DNA of 64,000 nucleotides from Pseudoips prasinana (GCA_951640165.1 OX621247.1:30044001-30108000), one strand, 5' to 3'. Shown: positions 40,091-50,880, counted from the first letter of the stretch. Translations and numbers: made by a program. The notes: generated by a model from the letters alone, not told the origin.

Positions 40091-41682
40091 CACACATCAA
40101 CAAAGTCTAGGGATACGTTATTTTGAAATCAAACATGGCTTTATTGTTTAAAACCTATTTAGTTTCCTTAAAAAGTTTATTTACAGATTTAAACCTTGTC
40201 TATTCTTTATTCAAAATTTAAAAATTAAAATGAGAAACAAATGAAAACGCGCAAAGCACAGCGCAATCTTGAGTTGTATCTAATTTCAAGAAGTTGCATT
40301 AAAATTTTTTTTGCGTGTTAATTGAAGAAAACCTGATAAATTGTTTTATTTTCTTTTCTCAATTGGTTGTGTAAGCTTTTTAGCGTCATGCCACGCCATC
40401 ATTTGAGTCGAGATGAAATGTTACGGGCAGTTGGCATGTTACAAAACGGTGCTATTCAACGCGTCGTTGCTGAGTCTCTGGGCACAAGCCAAAATGTGGT
40501 ATCCAGGCTGTGGTCACGTTATCGCGCTACTGGAGATGTGGCAGAACGGCACACAGGTAGATATCGTGTTACCACTCAGAGACAGGATCGATTTCTCCAA
40601 ATGACCGCCAGAAGACTACCCAATATCACAGCGATGCAACTAGTGCAAAGGCTCCAGGAGGGTCAGCAGCTGCTGGTGAGCGACCAAACCGTGCGAAGGA
40701 GGCTGCATGAAGTTGGTCTTCATGCTCGCAGACCGCTACGAGTCCCAGCGCTGCGACGTGGCAATCGCGGTAGGTGACTTTTATGGGCTCAAGAACATTT
40801 GACATGGAGTGATCAACAATGGTCATTGGTGCTGTTCACTGATGAGTCCCGCTATGGATTTCATCCAGATTCGAGACGAACACGCGTTTGGAGAACTCCA
40901 GGCAGGGTCAGCCGTCTCCGACATCCACAGGAGGTCCACTCTTACCAAGGCGGGACAATTATGGTGTGGGCAGGAATACGAATCGGCGGACGAACCCAAC
41001 TCATTTGGATTCAGGGCAGCATGACTGCCCATAGATACCGTGAGGAGGTAGTAGAACGTGTCATTGTCCCGCTCAGGGCCCTAACGGGGCAAGAATTTCA
41101 GCTCATGCATGACAATGCACCTTCCCATACAGCGCGGCTGGTGAGGGCCGCCCTTCGAGAACACGATGTTCAGGTATTAGATTGGCCTCCACAGTCGCCA
41201 GACTTAAACCCAATTGAACACGCCTGGGACATGTTACAGCGAAGAGCATTGAGGGATTTTCCGCCCAACTTGACAACAGAAGAACAACTTTTCGAACATT
41301 TAAAAAGAACTTGGGACTGCATACCCCAGCAAGACATTGACACCTTAATTTTAAGTATGGAAAATCGTTGCCGCTGTGTGATTAATGTTAGAGGAGGAAA
41401 TACCGATTACTGATTATCAGATTTGGTAAGATTTTTATTCATTTAATTCGATTGAATAATTTTATAAGAATAAAATGTTTTTGTTCACTCAGTAATTTTC
41501 TATGGCTTAATTAATTTAAGACTTTTATTAATTAGAAAAACAAAATCGCATCGTGTTGTTAATGTTTAAATATCGGCCATGAAATTATCTTTAATTCTTC
41601 CATTTACAGTCATAACAAAATGTTTATAGTTTTCTAGATAATCAATGAAATTTTCAATATCCCTAGATTGTGTTGATGTGTG
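40091..41682 (+). mobile_element. Tc1-like DNA transposon, nearly complete
   Basis: A 1592 bp element. Terminal inverted repeats CACACATCAACAAAGTCTAG (left) and the inverse of CACACATCAACACAATCTAG (right) match at 22 of the first 25 positions. TA lies on both outer sides (40,089-40,090 and 41,683-41,684), as expected of Tc1/mariner target-site duplication. A single transposase gene fills the centre. The length and architecture are those of a full Tc1-like element. Confidence 0.92.
40388..41413 (+). pseudogene. Tc1-like transposase (DD34E), one internal stop
   Basis: One frame of 341 codons plus terminal stop is continuous except for TGA at 40,775-40,777 (codon 130). I chose ATG 40,388 (MPRHHLSRDEMLRAVGML), which gives the usual ~340-residue length. 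Residues ~8-55 form the first helix-turn-helix, GRYRVT (~57) stands where Tc1 proteins have the GRPR motif, and ~66-120 form the second HTH. The catalytic triad is intact: D152 in LFTDESRYG, D242 in MHDNAPSHTA, and E277 in SPDLNPIEHAWD. There are 34 residues between the last two, the Tc1 signature. The stop sits in the linker before the catalytic domain and could come from CGA by CpG decay. As it stands the protein would end before catalysis. The enzyme would cut and paste its own element at TA dinucleotides in the nucleus. Confidence 0.93.
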
Positions 41683-41789
41683 TATATCATCGGCCACTAA
41701 CCACATGCCACTAACCATATTTTCTTGGAAAGCAGAAATTACGCAGAATATGTTACAAATTTATTTTTACGTTAACGTCAGCGTGAATT

Positions 41790-42675
41790 ATGAGGAAAGA
41801 TACTTGTGTGCATGAACATGTCATAAGTATGTATTTATAGAAGAAAAGTAGTATATTGTCATGTTCGGACTAGGGCATTGGTGGCTTTTGGAACGGCCCT
41901 AGAAATTTCTAGATAATATCAGAACAAGAAAAAAGAAAGCTGATGAAAAGTACATACAAAATTATTGACATTCGATGTTTCGAGAATAATTAGAAAGAGA
42001 TAGAGCGAGTTACGAATGATCCGAAAGAGATAGGTGAATACAATGACAGAAGTATTACGACTAATCTGTCATATAGGCGAATTTCCTAGAAAGAAAAATA
42101 TGAGTTACAAAATGTTTATAATTTAGAACAATTAAGGGGTATCTAAGCGGAATGTTACGAACAATTTAACTTTAATTGAAGTGAAATAAAAGGCGAATTA
42201 ATAGGAAGACATCAGAAAAGTTGCAAACTGAACAAGTGTAGTGTTTGTAATCAGTGACAGTAACCAGTGCCAAGTGTTCCCTACAGTGTGAAGTGTGCCG
42301 TGTACGTCCGGACTTAAACTTTGGCAGTGCTCGTCACGGGAACTTTGAAGTGCGCCACGTGTAGACTCTAACAAAGGACTAGTCGCCGGGTCTCTAAGTT
42401 CGTGTGTTCCGTGTTCTAGTGGTGAACCAACTGACACTGTCGACGCCAATTAAGTTCCCTAGAAAATACTAGTTTCTTTTCCAATCCCCTGACCCACCGC
42501 TTGCTACAATATGAAGTAGGTATATGTATCTAGTACATGTAGGATACCAGTTATCTGTTTCAGATATTTTCCATGCAGACCAAACCAAACTAACCAGAGC
42601 ATGTACTATGCTCTGCTTAGTTTGAGATCAGATGGCCCTGTGTGAATCAAATCCCAGGATATTATTATTATTGAA
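41790..42675 (+). repeat. SINE family B split by a solo LTR
   Basis: The left part ATGAACATGTCATAAGTATG to GAAAAGTAGTATAT (41,856) and the right part ATATGAAGTAGG to CCAGTTATCTG and GATCAGATGGCCCTGTGTGA form one family B copy once the LTR is removed. Confidence 0.8.
41857..42508 (+). mobile_element. Solo LTR (Ty3/gypsy- or Bel/Pao-like), 652 bp
   Basis: It begins TGTCATGTTCGGAC and ends GCTTGCTACA, the TG...CA ends of LTRs. It is flanked by the direct repeat ATAT (41,853-41,856 and 42,509-42,512). An AATAAA lies at 42,185, followed by G/T-rich text, consistent with an R/U5 boundary. No primer-binding site, internal region or second LTR is present, so it is probably the product of LTR-LTR recombination. 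The orientation is inferred from the AATAAA. Confidence 0.75.
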
Positions 42676-42679
42676 TCAT

Positions 42680-43164
42680 TGTTTACAATTAATATATTAA
42701 ACTTATATTATAATATAAGGTATTTTAATACTAATACTACCTACATTGAGAGAAGTTTTCGCACAATTCTGGCAACAAAGCCGCCTTCTACATGTAATTT
42801 GTCAGCCAGATATCAAGTCCTAACCTTTCAAGATTGATCTCCAGGGATTTAGGAATAACTAAATTTGTGTAGGTATATAACAATAGCTATGGTCGTTGGC
42901 TTTAGATTCTCCATATTTGCGCATATTCAAAACTTAGGTCGAAGTAGATATTATGATTTTTTTTTTCTTTTTCTGTGTGAGAGTGCGTTTTCATCATGCG
43001 CTATTGTTATATCCACAAAGGATACCTTTTTCATTTGTAAGTTAATGATGACATATCGGGTCGATTCATAATCATAGTTATAAAATAAGTGGAATTTCTA
43101 ATAATATTACCTAGGCCCGGGGGGGTAGGAACTTAAGGTTGTCACCTCGCTATTTATGTGTTTT
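42680..43164. other. No recognisable feature
   Basis: Anonymous DNA with short frames, no motifs. Confidence 0.5.
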
Positions 43165-43420
43165 TGACTGTCATGTTGGTGTAGCGGTAGCGTATTGTAG
43201 ATGAGGTCTAGGGTTCAAATCCCGGGTCGGGCAAAAATGTTATCTGGAATTTTATGACAAGAAAACACCTAATAGCAGAGTGGACTATAGAAATTGGTGG
43301 TGATTAACGCTTGTGTCTTGGAAAGTACGTAAAGCAGTCATTCTTGCGCCGGATCTCTTCCGGTCATGTTGGATTGCCATCTGCCACCTGGCCGAATGTA
43401 AACGAAGATTCACTGACCGA
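43165..43420 (+). repeat. SINE family E, decayed
   Basis: TTGGTGTAGCGGTAGCGTAT head, GGTTCAAATCCCGGGTCGGG B-box, AAGTACGTAAAGCAGTCATT and CCGGATCTCTTCCGGTCATG from the body. Confidence 0.7.
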
Positions 43421-43644
43421 TCACTGTTCACAGACTCTTTACCTAAGTAATAATAGTTTATTACCTACTGATATACAGAACATTATTAAGTACATATTAC
43501 AGAACTATTAAAAAAGAATAATTGATTTCCTTGTAACCTATTGGTAATGGTACAATCTAAATGGCATACCAGTCATCTTAGCCGTGTAGGATTCGGTAAG
43601 ATGACATTTAAATTAAGCGTCTTCATTGTATGAATTCGAATCCA

Positions 43645-43895
43645 AACTCCACGTTGCAGTGGCGGCAATTAACACACATGAAGCACTTAAATTAAAAACA
43701 AGGACCGCAGTGTCGAAAGTCTTCGACCAGTGTGGGTTGCCAGTGATTACGTGGTCGCTCGCCATGGTCGTTATCAGACGGCTCAGGGTGACCCAAAGAG
43801 CAATGGAAAGGGCTTTGTTTGGAGTTTTGCAATTGTGGAGATCTTTGGGGAGGCCTTTGCCCAGTGGACATCTTTCAAATCCTTTCAATGTCAGC
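43645..43895 (+). pseudogene. RTE ORF2 fragment with internal deletions
   Basis: SKVFDQCGLPVITWSLAMVV and IRRLRVTQRAMERALFGVL match the RTE C-terminal region at 32,525-32,809. The segment between and after is deleted, joining to TGTGGAGATCTTTGGGGAGG. Confidence 0.8.
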
Positions 43896-44169
43896 GCTAT
43901 TTAGCCATGAAACTCTACTAATTAACCAAATCTAGTTTGCATCATCTGATCGTTGTTTAAAATATTCAACTCATTAACTCACGTCTACTATTTATGGTAC
44001 ACCCTGTATATCTATGAAGGCTAGAATTACGAACTGGCGTTTATAATTGACACCACATTCTTTAAGAACACAATAGAGTAATAACTGGTAACTAAATACT
44101 GACGATGAGCTGCTTGTCAAAGTTTATATTCGTATTCTAGACATCAGAAGAGGCAAGATGTAAAATAAT
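43896..44169. other. No recognisable feature
   Basis: Anonymous DNA. Confidence 0.5.
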
Positions 44170-44395
44170 GCAATGGCGGCCAGTCTCAATGGAGACTAGC
44201 CAATTGCGCGGGACTTATTATAATGCACAAGTTTGTGTGCAAACGCAGGAGCACTTTCTGTCATTAGTCGTCCCATCAGAGCATGGTCTGTTGGGATGAC
44301 GAGTGACATGAGCGCAAAGAAGTCAGGTACAGGAACGACGGCTTTACATACTCTCCGAGGCACGGAGTGTAAATACCGCCAACTCCCAGACTCCG
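44170..44395 (-). repeat. SINE family E body
   Basis: GGCGGCCAGTCTCAATGGAG, GCACAAGTTTGTGTGCAAAC, AGGTACAGGAACGACGGCTT and CTCTCCGAGGCACGGAGTGT, headless minus-strand copy. Confidence 0.75.
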
Positions 44396-44408
44396 ACTAG
44401 ATAATACT

Positions 44409-44643
44409 AATAATATCCTGGGATATTATTCAGACACACATACACACACGGCCTTCTGATCCCAAAGTAAGCAGAGCTTGTACTATGGAAACCGGATAAC
44501 TGATATACTACTTTTCTTTTGTAAATAACTACTTATATAGATAATTACACCCAGTCTCCGGACAAACAAACATGTTTATGCACATAAATATCTTTCTTAA
44601 GTGGGAAACAAACCCACGACCTGCCGCGTGAAAGGCCAGTCGT
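44409..44643 (-). repeat. SINE family B
   Basis: AATATCCTGGGATATTATTC, CTAAGCAGAGCTTGTACTAT-like module, ACACCCAGTCTCCGGACAAA and head text CACGACCTGCCGCGTGAAAG, the uninterrupted form of the MITE target at 10,647. Confidence 0.8.
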
Positions 44644-44644
44644 C

Positions 44645-44735
44645 AAGGGTCGCGGGAATCCGCTGGATGTGGGCCATAATTGGCTCGGGGGCCTTTGTCC
44701 AGCAGTGGACGTCTTTCGGCTGATATGATGATGAG
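44645..44735 (+). repeat. RTE ORF2 end and tail
   Basis: GGGTCGCGGGAATCCGCTGG, then GGGCCTTTGTCCAGCAGTGG and CTTTCGGCTGATATGATGAT. Confidence 0.75.
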
Positions 44736-44744
44736 ACAAAAAAA

Positions 44745-44822
44745 TATTAGTCGTGGGTGGGGATCAAACCCACGATCTCTGGCTTAGCGGTCAGGGTCAT
44801 TAACCTCTAGACCAACACGTGT
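44745..44822 (-). repeat. SINE family C head
   Basis: GTGGGGATCAAACCCACGAT, TCTGGCTTAGCGGTCAGGGT and ACCTCTAGACCAACACG are the reversed head with B-box; the body is missing. Confidence 0.75.
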
Positions 44823-45257
44823 TTAGCTTTTTATGGAAGTAATAATTGTCCCGCGCAGATGAACATTCTCCGTAGAGCAAGGCGGTAAACTAAAATTGGA
44901 CATGATTCTAATATTATGCAAGCAGATTAATTCGTTATTGGGTATTTCGCCATTTATGCACGCACATAATTATCTCACTGGAACTCGTACGTGTCGTTCG
45001 TACAATTCGTTCATAATTGCAGTGGCAAGCACTATCACAATGACATTATTGGTCAATAAAGCAGGTGGTTTTTTTGAAGCGTCCCCTAAATGATACGGGT
45101 TATCAGCTTCTGCCGGTAGCCTTGCCTGCATAGAAATTCATGCGCTTAAACATAAAATATTTTTTGGTATGCAATCATTCTACATGCTAATTTATTTTGA
45201 ACGACCTTCGTTTAAAATCAGGCAAATAAAAATTAGACACATTTTCATTATGATAAT
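44823..45257. other. No recognisable gene
   Basis: A 65-codon plus frame (44,896-45,093) has no recognised motif. Confidence 0.45.
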
Positions 45258-45470
45258 TTTGACTGCACGTGTGGCGCAGCGGCTTAAACAGTTGCCTCGC
45301 TGCTTCGTGTCGCGTGTTCGAGTCCCGCGCCGGACAACTATTTGTGTGACCCATAAATAGTTGTTCTGAGTCTGGATGCAATTTGTGTCCATCTAGTTAA
45401 TGTTTGTAAGTACCCCGCGACACAGGGATTAGATTCCTTAGTGCGGACGTTGTCTTTTAAAAAATAAAAT
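45258..45470 (+). repeat. SINE family D (near consensus)
   Basis: GACTGCACGTGTGGCGCAGC head, B-box GTGTTCGAGTCCCGC, TATTTGTGTGACCCATAAAT, GTCTGGATGCAATTTGTGTC, CCCGCGACACAGGGATTAG. Confidence 0.88.
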
Positions 45471-46165
45471 TATAGCATTCATATTTACATGTATGTACGT
45501 CTGGCACAGTGGTTAAGGCGCGCTCTCATGTTTTGTTTCCCATAAAGGACTTCTATTTGTCTGGGCGGTATAAAAGTATATAGTAGTTATAGTATATATA
45601 TAGTAGTTCTGAGTCTATTTGGTCTAAAACTAGTTAAAGTTATAATGTGCCACATGAAACAGATATTATTAGGTTTAATAAAAATAAACGTGTGTTATCA
45701 GGGCATCGAAGTTCCCGCGTCAAATCATTGCAAAATTGTAGTAAAAGTACAATATTAACTCACGTATGTATTAAAATATATAACAGATAATCTCAAAAAT
45801 GGAAATATGGAAAATATTTACGCTTTGCAATGAAAATAATGCTATGGAATTAAAATTTAACAGTTTCTGAGGTGTTTTTAATGTGATATGATCTTTCACA
45901 TGCAATTGTGAACATATGAGTCGGACATGGATAAAATTTATATCCTCCAAAGGATTGTTAGCAAAGGAATCCTAAATTTTATCTGCCTGTGTATATCGTT
46001 CAAAGCTTTACGCAGAGTTCCTACCCCGGATTGGTAGACGGTGCTGGTTCGGGAGTAATCGGGTGTCACCCGATGTTTGAATTTTATAATTTCTAATTTT
46101 TTTTAAGATTAGATTAACGCTTTGCAATGCAAATAAAGTACCTAAATTTTATATAACAAATCAGT
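45471..46165. repeat. Decayed SINE D and SINE F remnants
   Basis: GTCTGGCACAGTGGTTAAGG (45,497) is a SINE D head trace. TACCCCGGATTGGTAGACGG (46,022) with GCTGGTTCGGGAG is a SINE F head like 5899-5944, and TTAGATTAACGCTTTGCAAT follows as in 5975. GTCACCCGATGTTTG sits where the B-box should be. Confidence 0.55.
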
Positions 46166-46400
46166 TCATCTAAAACAATCACGATTGTCACGATCTTTGA
46201 ACACCTCTTTTGCCTCCATTACTGTCATTATATTCTTCATACATGCTCGCCGGTTTAAGGTACTTCTGACCTGCCCTTTCTTCAGAACGTTTTTGATTTG
46301 GTCAGAGAATGTTCTACGAGGTCTTCCCCTTCCGGTTGTCCTATTCGCACAGGCGAGGTATACTTCTTTTGTCAATCTTCTTTTGTGTGCAGATACACTC
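46166..46400 (-). pseudogene. LINE ORF2 C-terminal remnant
   Basis: Minus frame ACANRTTGRGRPRRTFSDQI, KKGQVRSTLNRRACMK and MEAKEVFKDRDNRDCFR resembles a recurrent lepidopteran LINE-derived C-terminus (GRGRPRRTF...DQI...GQV.S..NR..CM). I cannot name the clade. There is no tail and no catalytic part. Confidence 0.55.
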
Positions 46401-47243
46401 GTATATAATAAAAAGAGTCAGTGAGAGGAGATATAACGCTTCATCCTTGCCTGATAATTTTTATAGTTCATCAACTACGGCATGGCCGCGAGTCGGTTCT
46501 ATGTTTTTCTTTTAATTTTTAATGTTCTGTCGTAAATCATATCTAAAACTTCGATGATTAAACCTATGTATAAACTTGACAATAAAGCTAAACCATAAAT
46601 CAAATGTTATATCTAATTTTTTTCATATCTCCGTGTACTCAAATATATCTATATTATTATATACCTAGAAATAATTATGCTTACTTAGTTATACTACAAA
46701 CATGTTCTGACTATTTATAAGTGCTTTTTGAAATCTACGGGCATACAAACCATTTTTATTTATTATTATTGAAAATGCAAGATGGTCCTGCTAAAAACAT
46801 TTTTTATATCTAGATCTATCTTGTATATTCCCTGCCTTGGATTAGTACGGCAAGAGTGCTACTGTATTTTTTTATATGTAGTTTTTTTTTTAATTTGGTC
46901 GCTATAGCATTTTATTTTACTTTTTATTTTATTACTTAAGGAAAACTTACAGCTAGAATACAAATGACACACAGAATAGAAGATGAAGGCCAATTAAAAG
47001 TTTTCACAGATATAATTAATAATAAAACCATTGTCATATATAAATGAAAATCCGTTCGGTAGTTCTGATGAGTTAATCGCATTCAGACAGACAGATGTAG
47101 TCACAGTTATTTAAAAAAAATGTAAGTATATAGATTTTGTCTCAAATTCATGAATTTTAGTCCTTAACTGTAACGTATTTCAATACGTCGCTGAGACTGT
47201 AATACCGCGAAACTAAAAATATTTGCTATGCCATTATGCCGAC
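46401..47243. other. No recognisable feature
   Basis: AT-rich. AAAATCCGTTCGGTAGTTCT with TTCAGACAGACAGATG near 47,050 is decayed Helitron-like or repeat-tail text. Confidence 0.45.
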
Positions 47244-47495
47244 GGTCACCATAGCCTAGTTGGTAGTGCTCCTGCCTACGAAGCTGGTGGTCCTGGGTTC
47301 GAATCCCGGTAAGTGAAAATATTTGTGTGATGAGCACGAATATTTGTTCCTGAGTCATGGATGTTTTCTATGTATATATGTATTTATCTATCTATATAAG
47401 TTATCGTCGCCTGGTACCCATAGTACAAGCTTTGCTTAGTTTGGGGCTAGAATGATCTGTGTGACATTGTCCCCAGGTATTATTATTATTATTAG
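47244..47495 (+). repeat. SINE family A
   Basis: GGTCACCATAGCCTAGTTGG, GGTTCGAATCCCGG, a short deletion in the TATATAAGTTATCGTCGCCT segment, and an (ATT)n tail. Confidence 0.9.
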
Positions 47496-47781
47496 ATATT
47501 ATTAGAATCCTTATTTCGTCCTCACCATAAGATTAAAAACTCTCTGACGATAATATAAAGACTTTTATGTCATCTTCATGGATGTTTTCAAATTGAAATC
47601 ATTAACGATGTGTTTAATCAAACATTTATGTATTGGATACGCTCATTCTTTTATTGCATAAGCTTGTATAATATCCAATTCTAGTTCGAAGGCCGATGCA
47701 AGGTTTCTCTACCTTTAACCTTACCTTACCTTATTAAAATATAAATGATAAATAAATATCTTGGGACAACGAACACACTAC

Positions 47782-47960
47782 CATGCACGTGTGGCGCAGC
47801 GGCTAAGATAGTCACCTCGCAGCTTCGTGTCGTGGGTTCGAGTTCCATAAATAGTTGCTCTGAGTCTGGATGTAATTTGTGTCCGTATATTATATATTTG
47901 TAAAGTACCCCGCGACACAGGGATTAGATTCTCTAGTGCGGGCATTGTCTTAAAAAAAAT
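47782..47960 (+). repeat. SINE family D
   Basis: GCACGTGTGGCGCAGCGGCT head, GGGTTCGAGTTCC B-box, GTCTGGATGTAATTTGTGTC, CCCGCGACACAGGGATTAGA. Confidence 0.87.
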
Positions 47961-48110
47961 CGCTATTGACATTGATGCCAAAGCCTTTCCAGTCCAGAAG
48001 CATGAAGATATCTTCCAATGCAGCGATGAACAGTTTCGGAGATATAACATCTCCCTGTCTCACGCCTCGCTGCAAGTGGATAGGTTACGAGTTCTGGTCC
48101 TGGAGTCGCA
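47955..48110 (-). pseudogene. RTE reverse transcriptase palm fragment
   Basis: Minus-strand translation gives LQRGVRQGDVISPKLFIAAL followed by EDIFMLLDWKGFGINVN. This is the RGVRQGDxxSPxLF segment of RTE-clade reverse transcriptases just before the catalytic FADD box. Both sides are cut at SINE D copies of opposite orientation, so the FADD motif is missing. It is the only catalytic-domain RT text I found in the window. Confidence 0.85.
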
Positions 48111-48245
48111 CTTTACAAACATATAATATACTAACACAAATTACATCCAGACTCTGAACTACTATTTATGGGTCACACAAATAGTTGTCCGGCGCGGAAC
48201 TCGAACCCACGACTAGAGGCGGCAGGGCGACTGCCACACGTGCAG
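48105..48245 (-). repeat. SINE family D
   Basis: CGCACTTTACAAACATATAA, ATTACATCCAGACTCTGAAC, AGTTGTCCGGCGCGGAACTC and CCACACGTGCAGTCA, with a second CGCCACACGTGCGTGA duplicate of the head end at 48,252. Confidence 0.8.
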
Positions 48246-48789
48246 TCAATTGCGCCACACGTGCGTGATTGCCTTGCCTGTAGCATTCCTAAGATCCTGC
48301 CATGACCTTGTGGCAGGGCAGGCACGCTGTTAGGCGCGGATGCTCCACAAAGACAGTCCATTTTGAGGTTGCTAGACAGTCCCCACCTAGACATGGGAAC
48401 CTCCCCGAGTGACTTACCACACAAATCTGCACGTTTTGCGCACCCTGAGCAACAGTTAGCCAGTTGCTACGCTAACTGGCTGATCCTTTCAACACGATGG
48501 CAAATTATAATTATCTAACCATGAAACTGAACGAGTTAAACAAAACATGTTTTTGAAAAACGAATTTTTTTTTTGTGCCTGATATCTTATTTATGAGTTA
48601 TTCTTGCCTGGTGAGTTAATATTTTATTTTGCATGTTAATGTGCTACATGTTGTTCAGTTTCATAGGCAAATTAAGTTTAAATTATTATAATACATCTAG
48701 GAAATTATTTTTTCTTTGTCCTGTTTCGAATATAACGACCTATCGGTAGAATAAAGTTACTTCTGCGTTATCGTTACTTTAGAGTATCT
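48246..48789. other. No recognisable gene
   Basis: AGTTAGCCAGTTGCTACGCTAACTGG (48,453-48,478, quoted in part: AGTTAGCCAG / CTAACTGG) forms a small hairpin. The rest is anonymous. Confidence 0.45.
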
Positions 48790-49030
48790 AGGGACAATAT
48801 CTAGGGACAGTGTCTCACAGATCATCCTAGCCCCAAACTAAGCATAGCTTGTACTATGGGTACCAGGCGACGATATACATACTTATATAGATAGATAAAT
48901 ACTTATATACATAGAAAACATCCATGACTCAGAAACAAATATTCGTGCTCATCACACAAATATTTGCACTTACCGGGATTCGAACCCAGGACCACCAGCT
49001 TCGTAGGCAGGAGCACTACCAACTAGGCTA
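48790..49030 (-). repeat. SINE family A
   Basis: CAGATCATCCTAGCCCCAAA, CGACGATATACATACTTATA, GGGATTCGAACCCAGGACCA; the head stops at CTAGGCGAG. Confidence 0.88.
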
Positions 49031-49153
49031 GGCGAGTAGAACAACAACAGGGCTACCCTATTACATCCCGTGGGTGTCGTAAAAGGCGACAAAGGGATAC
49101 AACAGGGCGGTAGTCGGGCAGCAGCGCCACCTGTGTACTAGCTATTACCTAAG

Positions 49154-50006
49154 GGTGTAACCACATTAATCGACGCGGAATCGGCTTAAGCCGAGTGCGT
49201 ATCACCACACTAGTCGGCTTATCGCCGATTAGCTGTTGCGACGGCTGTTGGTAGTCGGAAACGTTCCGCTGGATTCAGCGCCGTACGGCTGCGATCAGCT
49301 AATCGACAAACGGCTCGTTTCGCCGTCGGCCGGTGTCGCGTCGCGTCGGCCGAGCCGAGCCGATGCGAAAGCTATTAGTAACACTCTTATTCCGTAGGCA
49401 TAAAGACTTTTTTGACCGGCTTTAGCCGATTCCGCGTCGATTAATGTGGTTACACCCTTAATCGACGCGGAATAGGCTTAAATCGAGTGCGTATCACCAC
49501 ACTACTCGGCTTATCGCCGATTAGCTGTTGCGACGGCTGTTGACATGCGATCGGCAGTCGATTACTCCGAACGGCCCTCACGTCGGCTAGCGGCTGTTCC
49601 CTTACGTTCGGCAGTCGCTAACGTCGGAGATGAAGGCATGCGAGCGGATCATTCGACTGCTACCCAACGCCGTTCGGCCGTCATCGGCGCCATTCGGCTA
49701 CAGTCGTAGATGAAGATATGCGAGCGGATGATTCAACTGCCGTTCAACGCCGTTCGACCGTCTTCAGCGCTGTACGGCAGCAGTCGGAAACGTTCCGCTG
49801 GATTCAGCGTCGTACGGATGCGATCAGCTAATCGACAAACGGCTCGTTTCGCCGTCGGCCGGTGCGGTGTCGCGTCGCATCGGCCGAGCCGAGCCGATGC
49901 GAAAGCTATTAGTCTTAATTAAGTAATCAAAACTCTTATTCCGTCGGCATAAAGACTTTTTTGACCGGCTTTAGCTAATACCGCGTCGATTAATGTGGTT
50001 ACACCC
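49154..50006. mobile_element. Tandem pair of CpG-rich TIR elements
   Basis: Element 1 (49,154-49,457) has termini GGGTGTAACCACATTAATCG and CGATTAATGTGGTTACACCC with ~40 bp of inverted repeat, including the palindrome-rich GGAATCGGCTTAAGCCGAG. Element 2 (49,458-50,006) begins inside the same terminus (TTAATCGACGCGGAATAGGC) and ends with the same right terminus. Both share a long internal block (GGAAACGTTCCGCTGGATTC to GCCGATGCGAAAGCTATTAG). CpG is strikingly frequent compared with the surroundings. It has no convincing protein. Confidence 0.85.
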
Positions 50007-50279
50007 GGTCGCCAACTCACATGCCAAACCCAAACCCCACCAAATAGCAACGTTATGGAAACCTTTGTGGACGATATTAGGCTGATGTACGACTTTAAAG
50101 TCTATAACACTTATAACTATGTCTATAGTTATCGGTTCCATACACATTGATTTAAGACGGTCTCAGATGTTTCTAAGACCATCTAAAATCAGAGATAAAT
50201 TCGAACACTGCGTGCTAAAATTGTTTGCTAAGCATTTATAATTCTTATATTGAGGTCATCAATCAGAATTATAATACTT

Positions 50280-50880
50280 TTTAGGGTTCCGTATCCAAGG
50301 GCACTATCAAAACCCTATTAGCTTCCGCTGTCCGTCCATCTCTCCGTCAGCCTGTCAGCGGGCTATATCTCATGTACCGTTATAGGAAGATAGTTGAAAT
50401 TTTCACTGATTAATTATTTCTATTGTCGTTATAAAAACCAAACATCTATCATAAAAAATATAAAGTATAAAATTAAATTGACTTCATGTACCTATGAAAA
50501 AAAAAATAGAAATACTATTGTCGTTATAAACAAATAACGGTCATAAAAAATATATATAAAATAAAAATTAAACTGACTCTCAATTGTACGGAACCCATGG
50601 TATAAATAAAGATGGTTTAAATTTTCACTGATTAAGTATTTCTATTGTCGTTAAAAAAACAAACACCTATCATAAAAAAATATAAAATAAACAATTAAAT
50701 TGACTCTCAATGGTACGGAACATATCGTATAAATAAAGATAGTTGAAATTTTCACTGATTAAGTATTTCTATTGTTATAAAAACAAACGTATAAAAAATA
50801 TAAATTAAAAAAATTTAATGGACTCTCAATGATACGGAACCCTTCGTATAAACCGCTGACTCGCACTCGGGTAGTTTTTT
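50280..50880 (+). repeat. ~120 bp tandem repeat within an old GGTTCCGTA repeat
   Basis: AATTTTCACTGATTAAGTAT and TTCTATTGTCGTTATAAA, then ATAAAAAATATAAA and GACTCTCAATGGTACGGAAC recur about four times (50,396, 50,510 partly, 50,622 and 50,745). The flanks TAGGGTTCCGTATCCAAGGG and GACTCGCACTCGGGTAGTTTTT show the array grew inside a common lepidopteran repeat. Confidence 0.75.

Noticed and set aside
42198..42449. 83-codon minus-strand frame
   Set aside because: It lies wholly inside the solo LTR and reads against its inferred direction.
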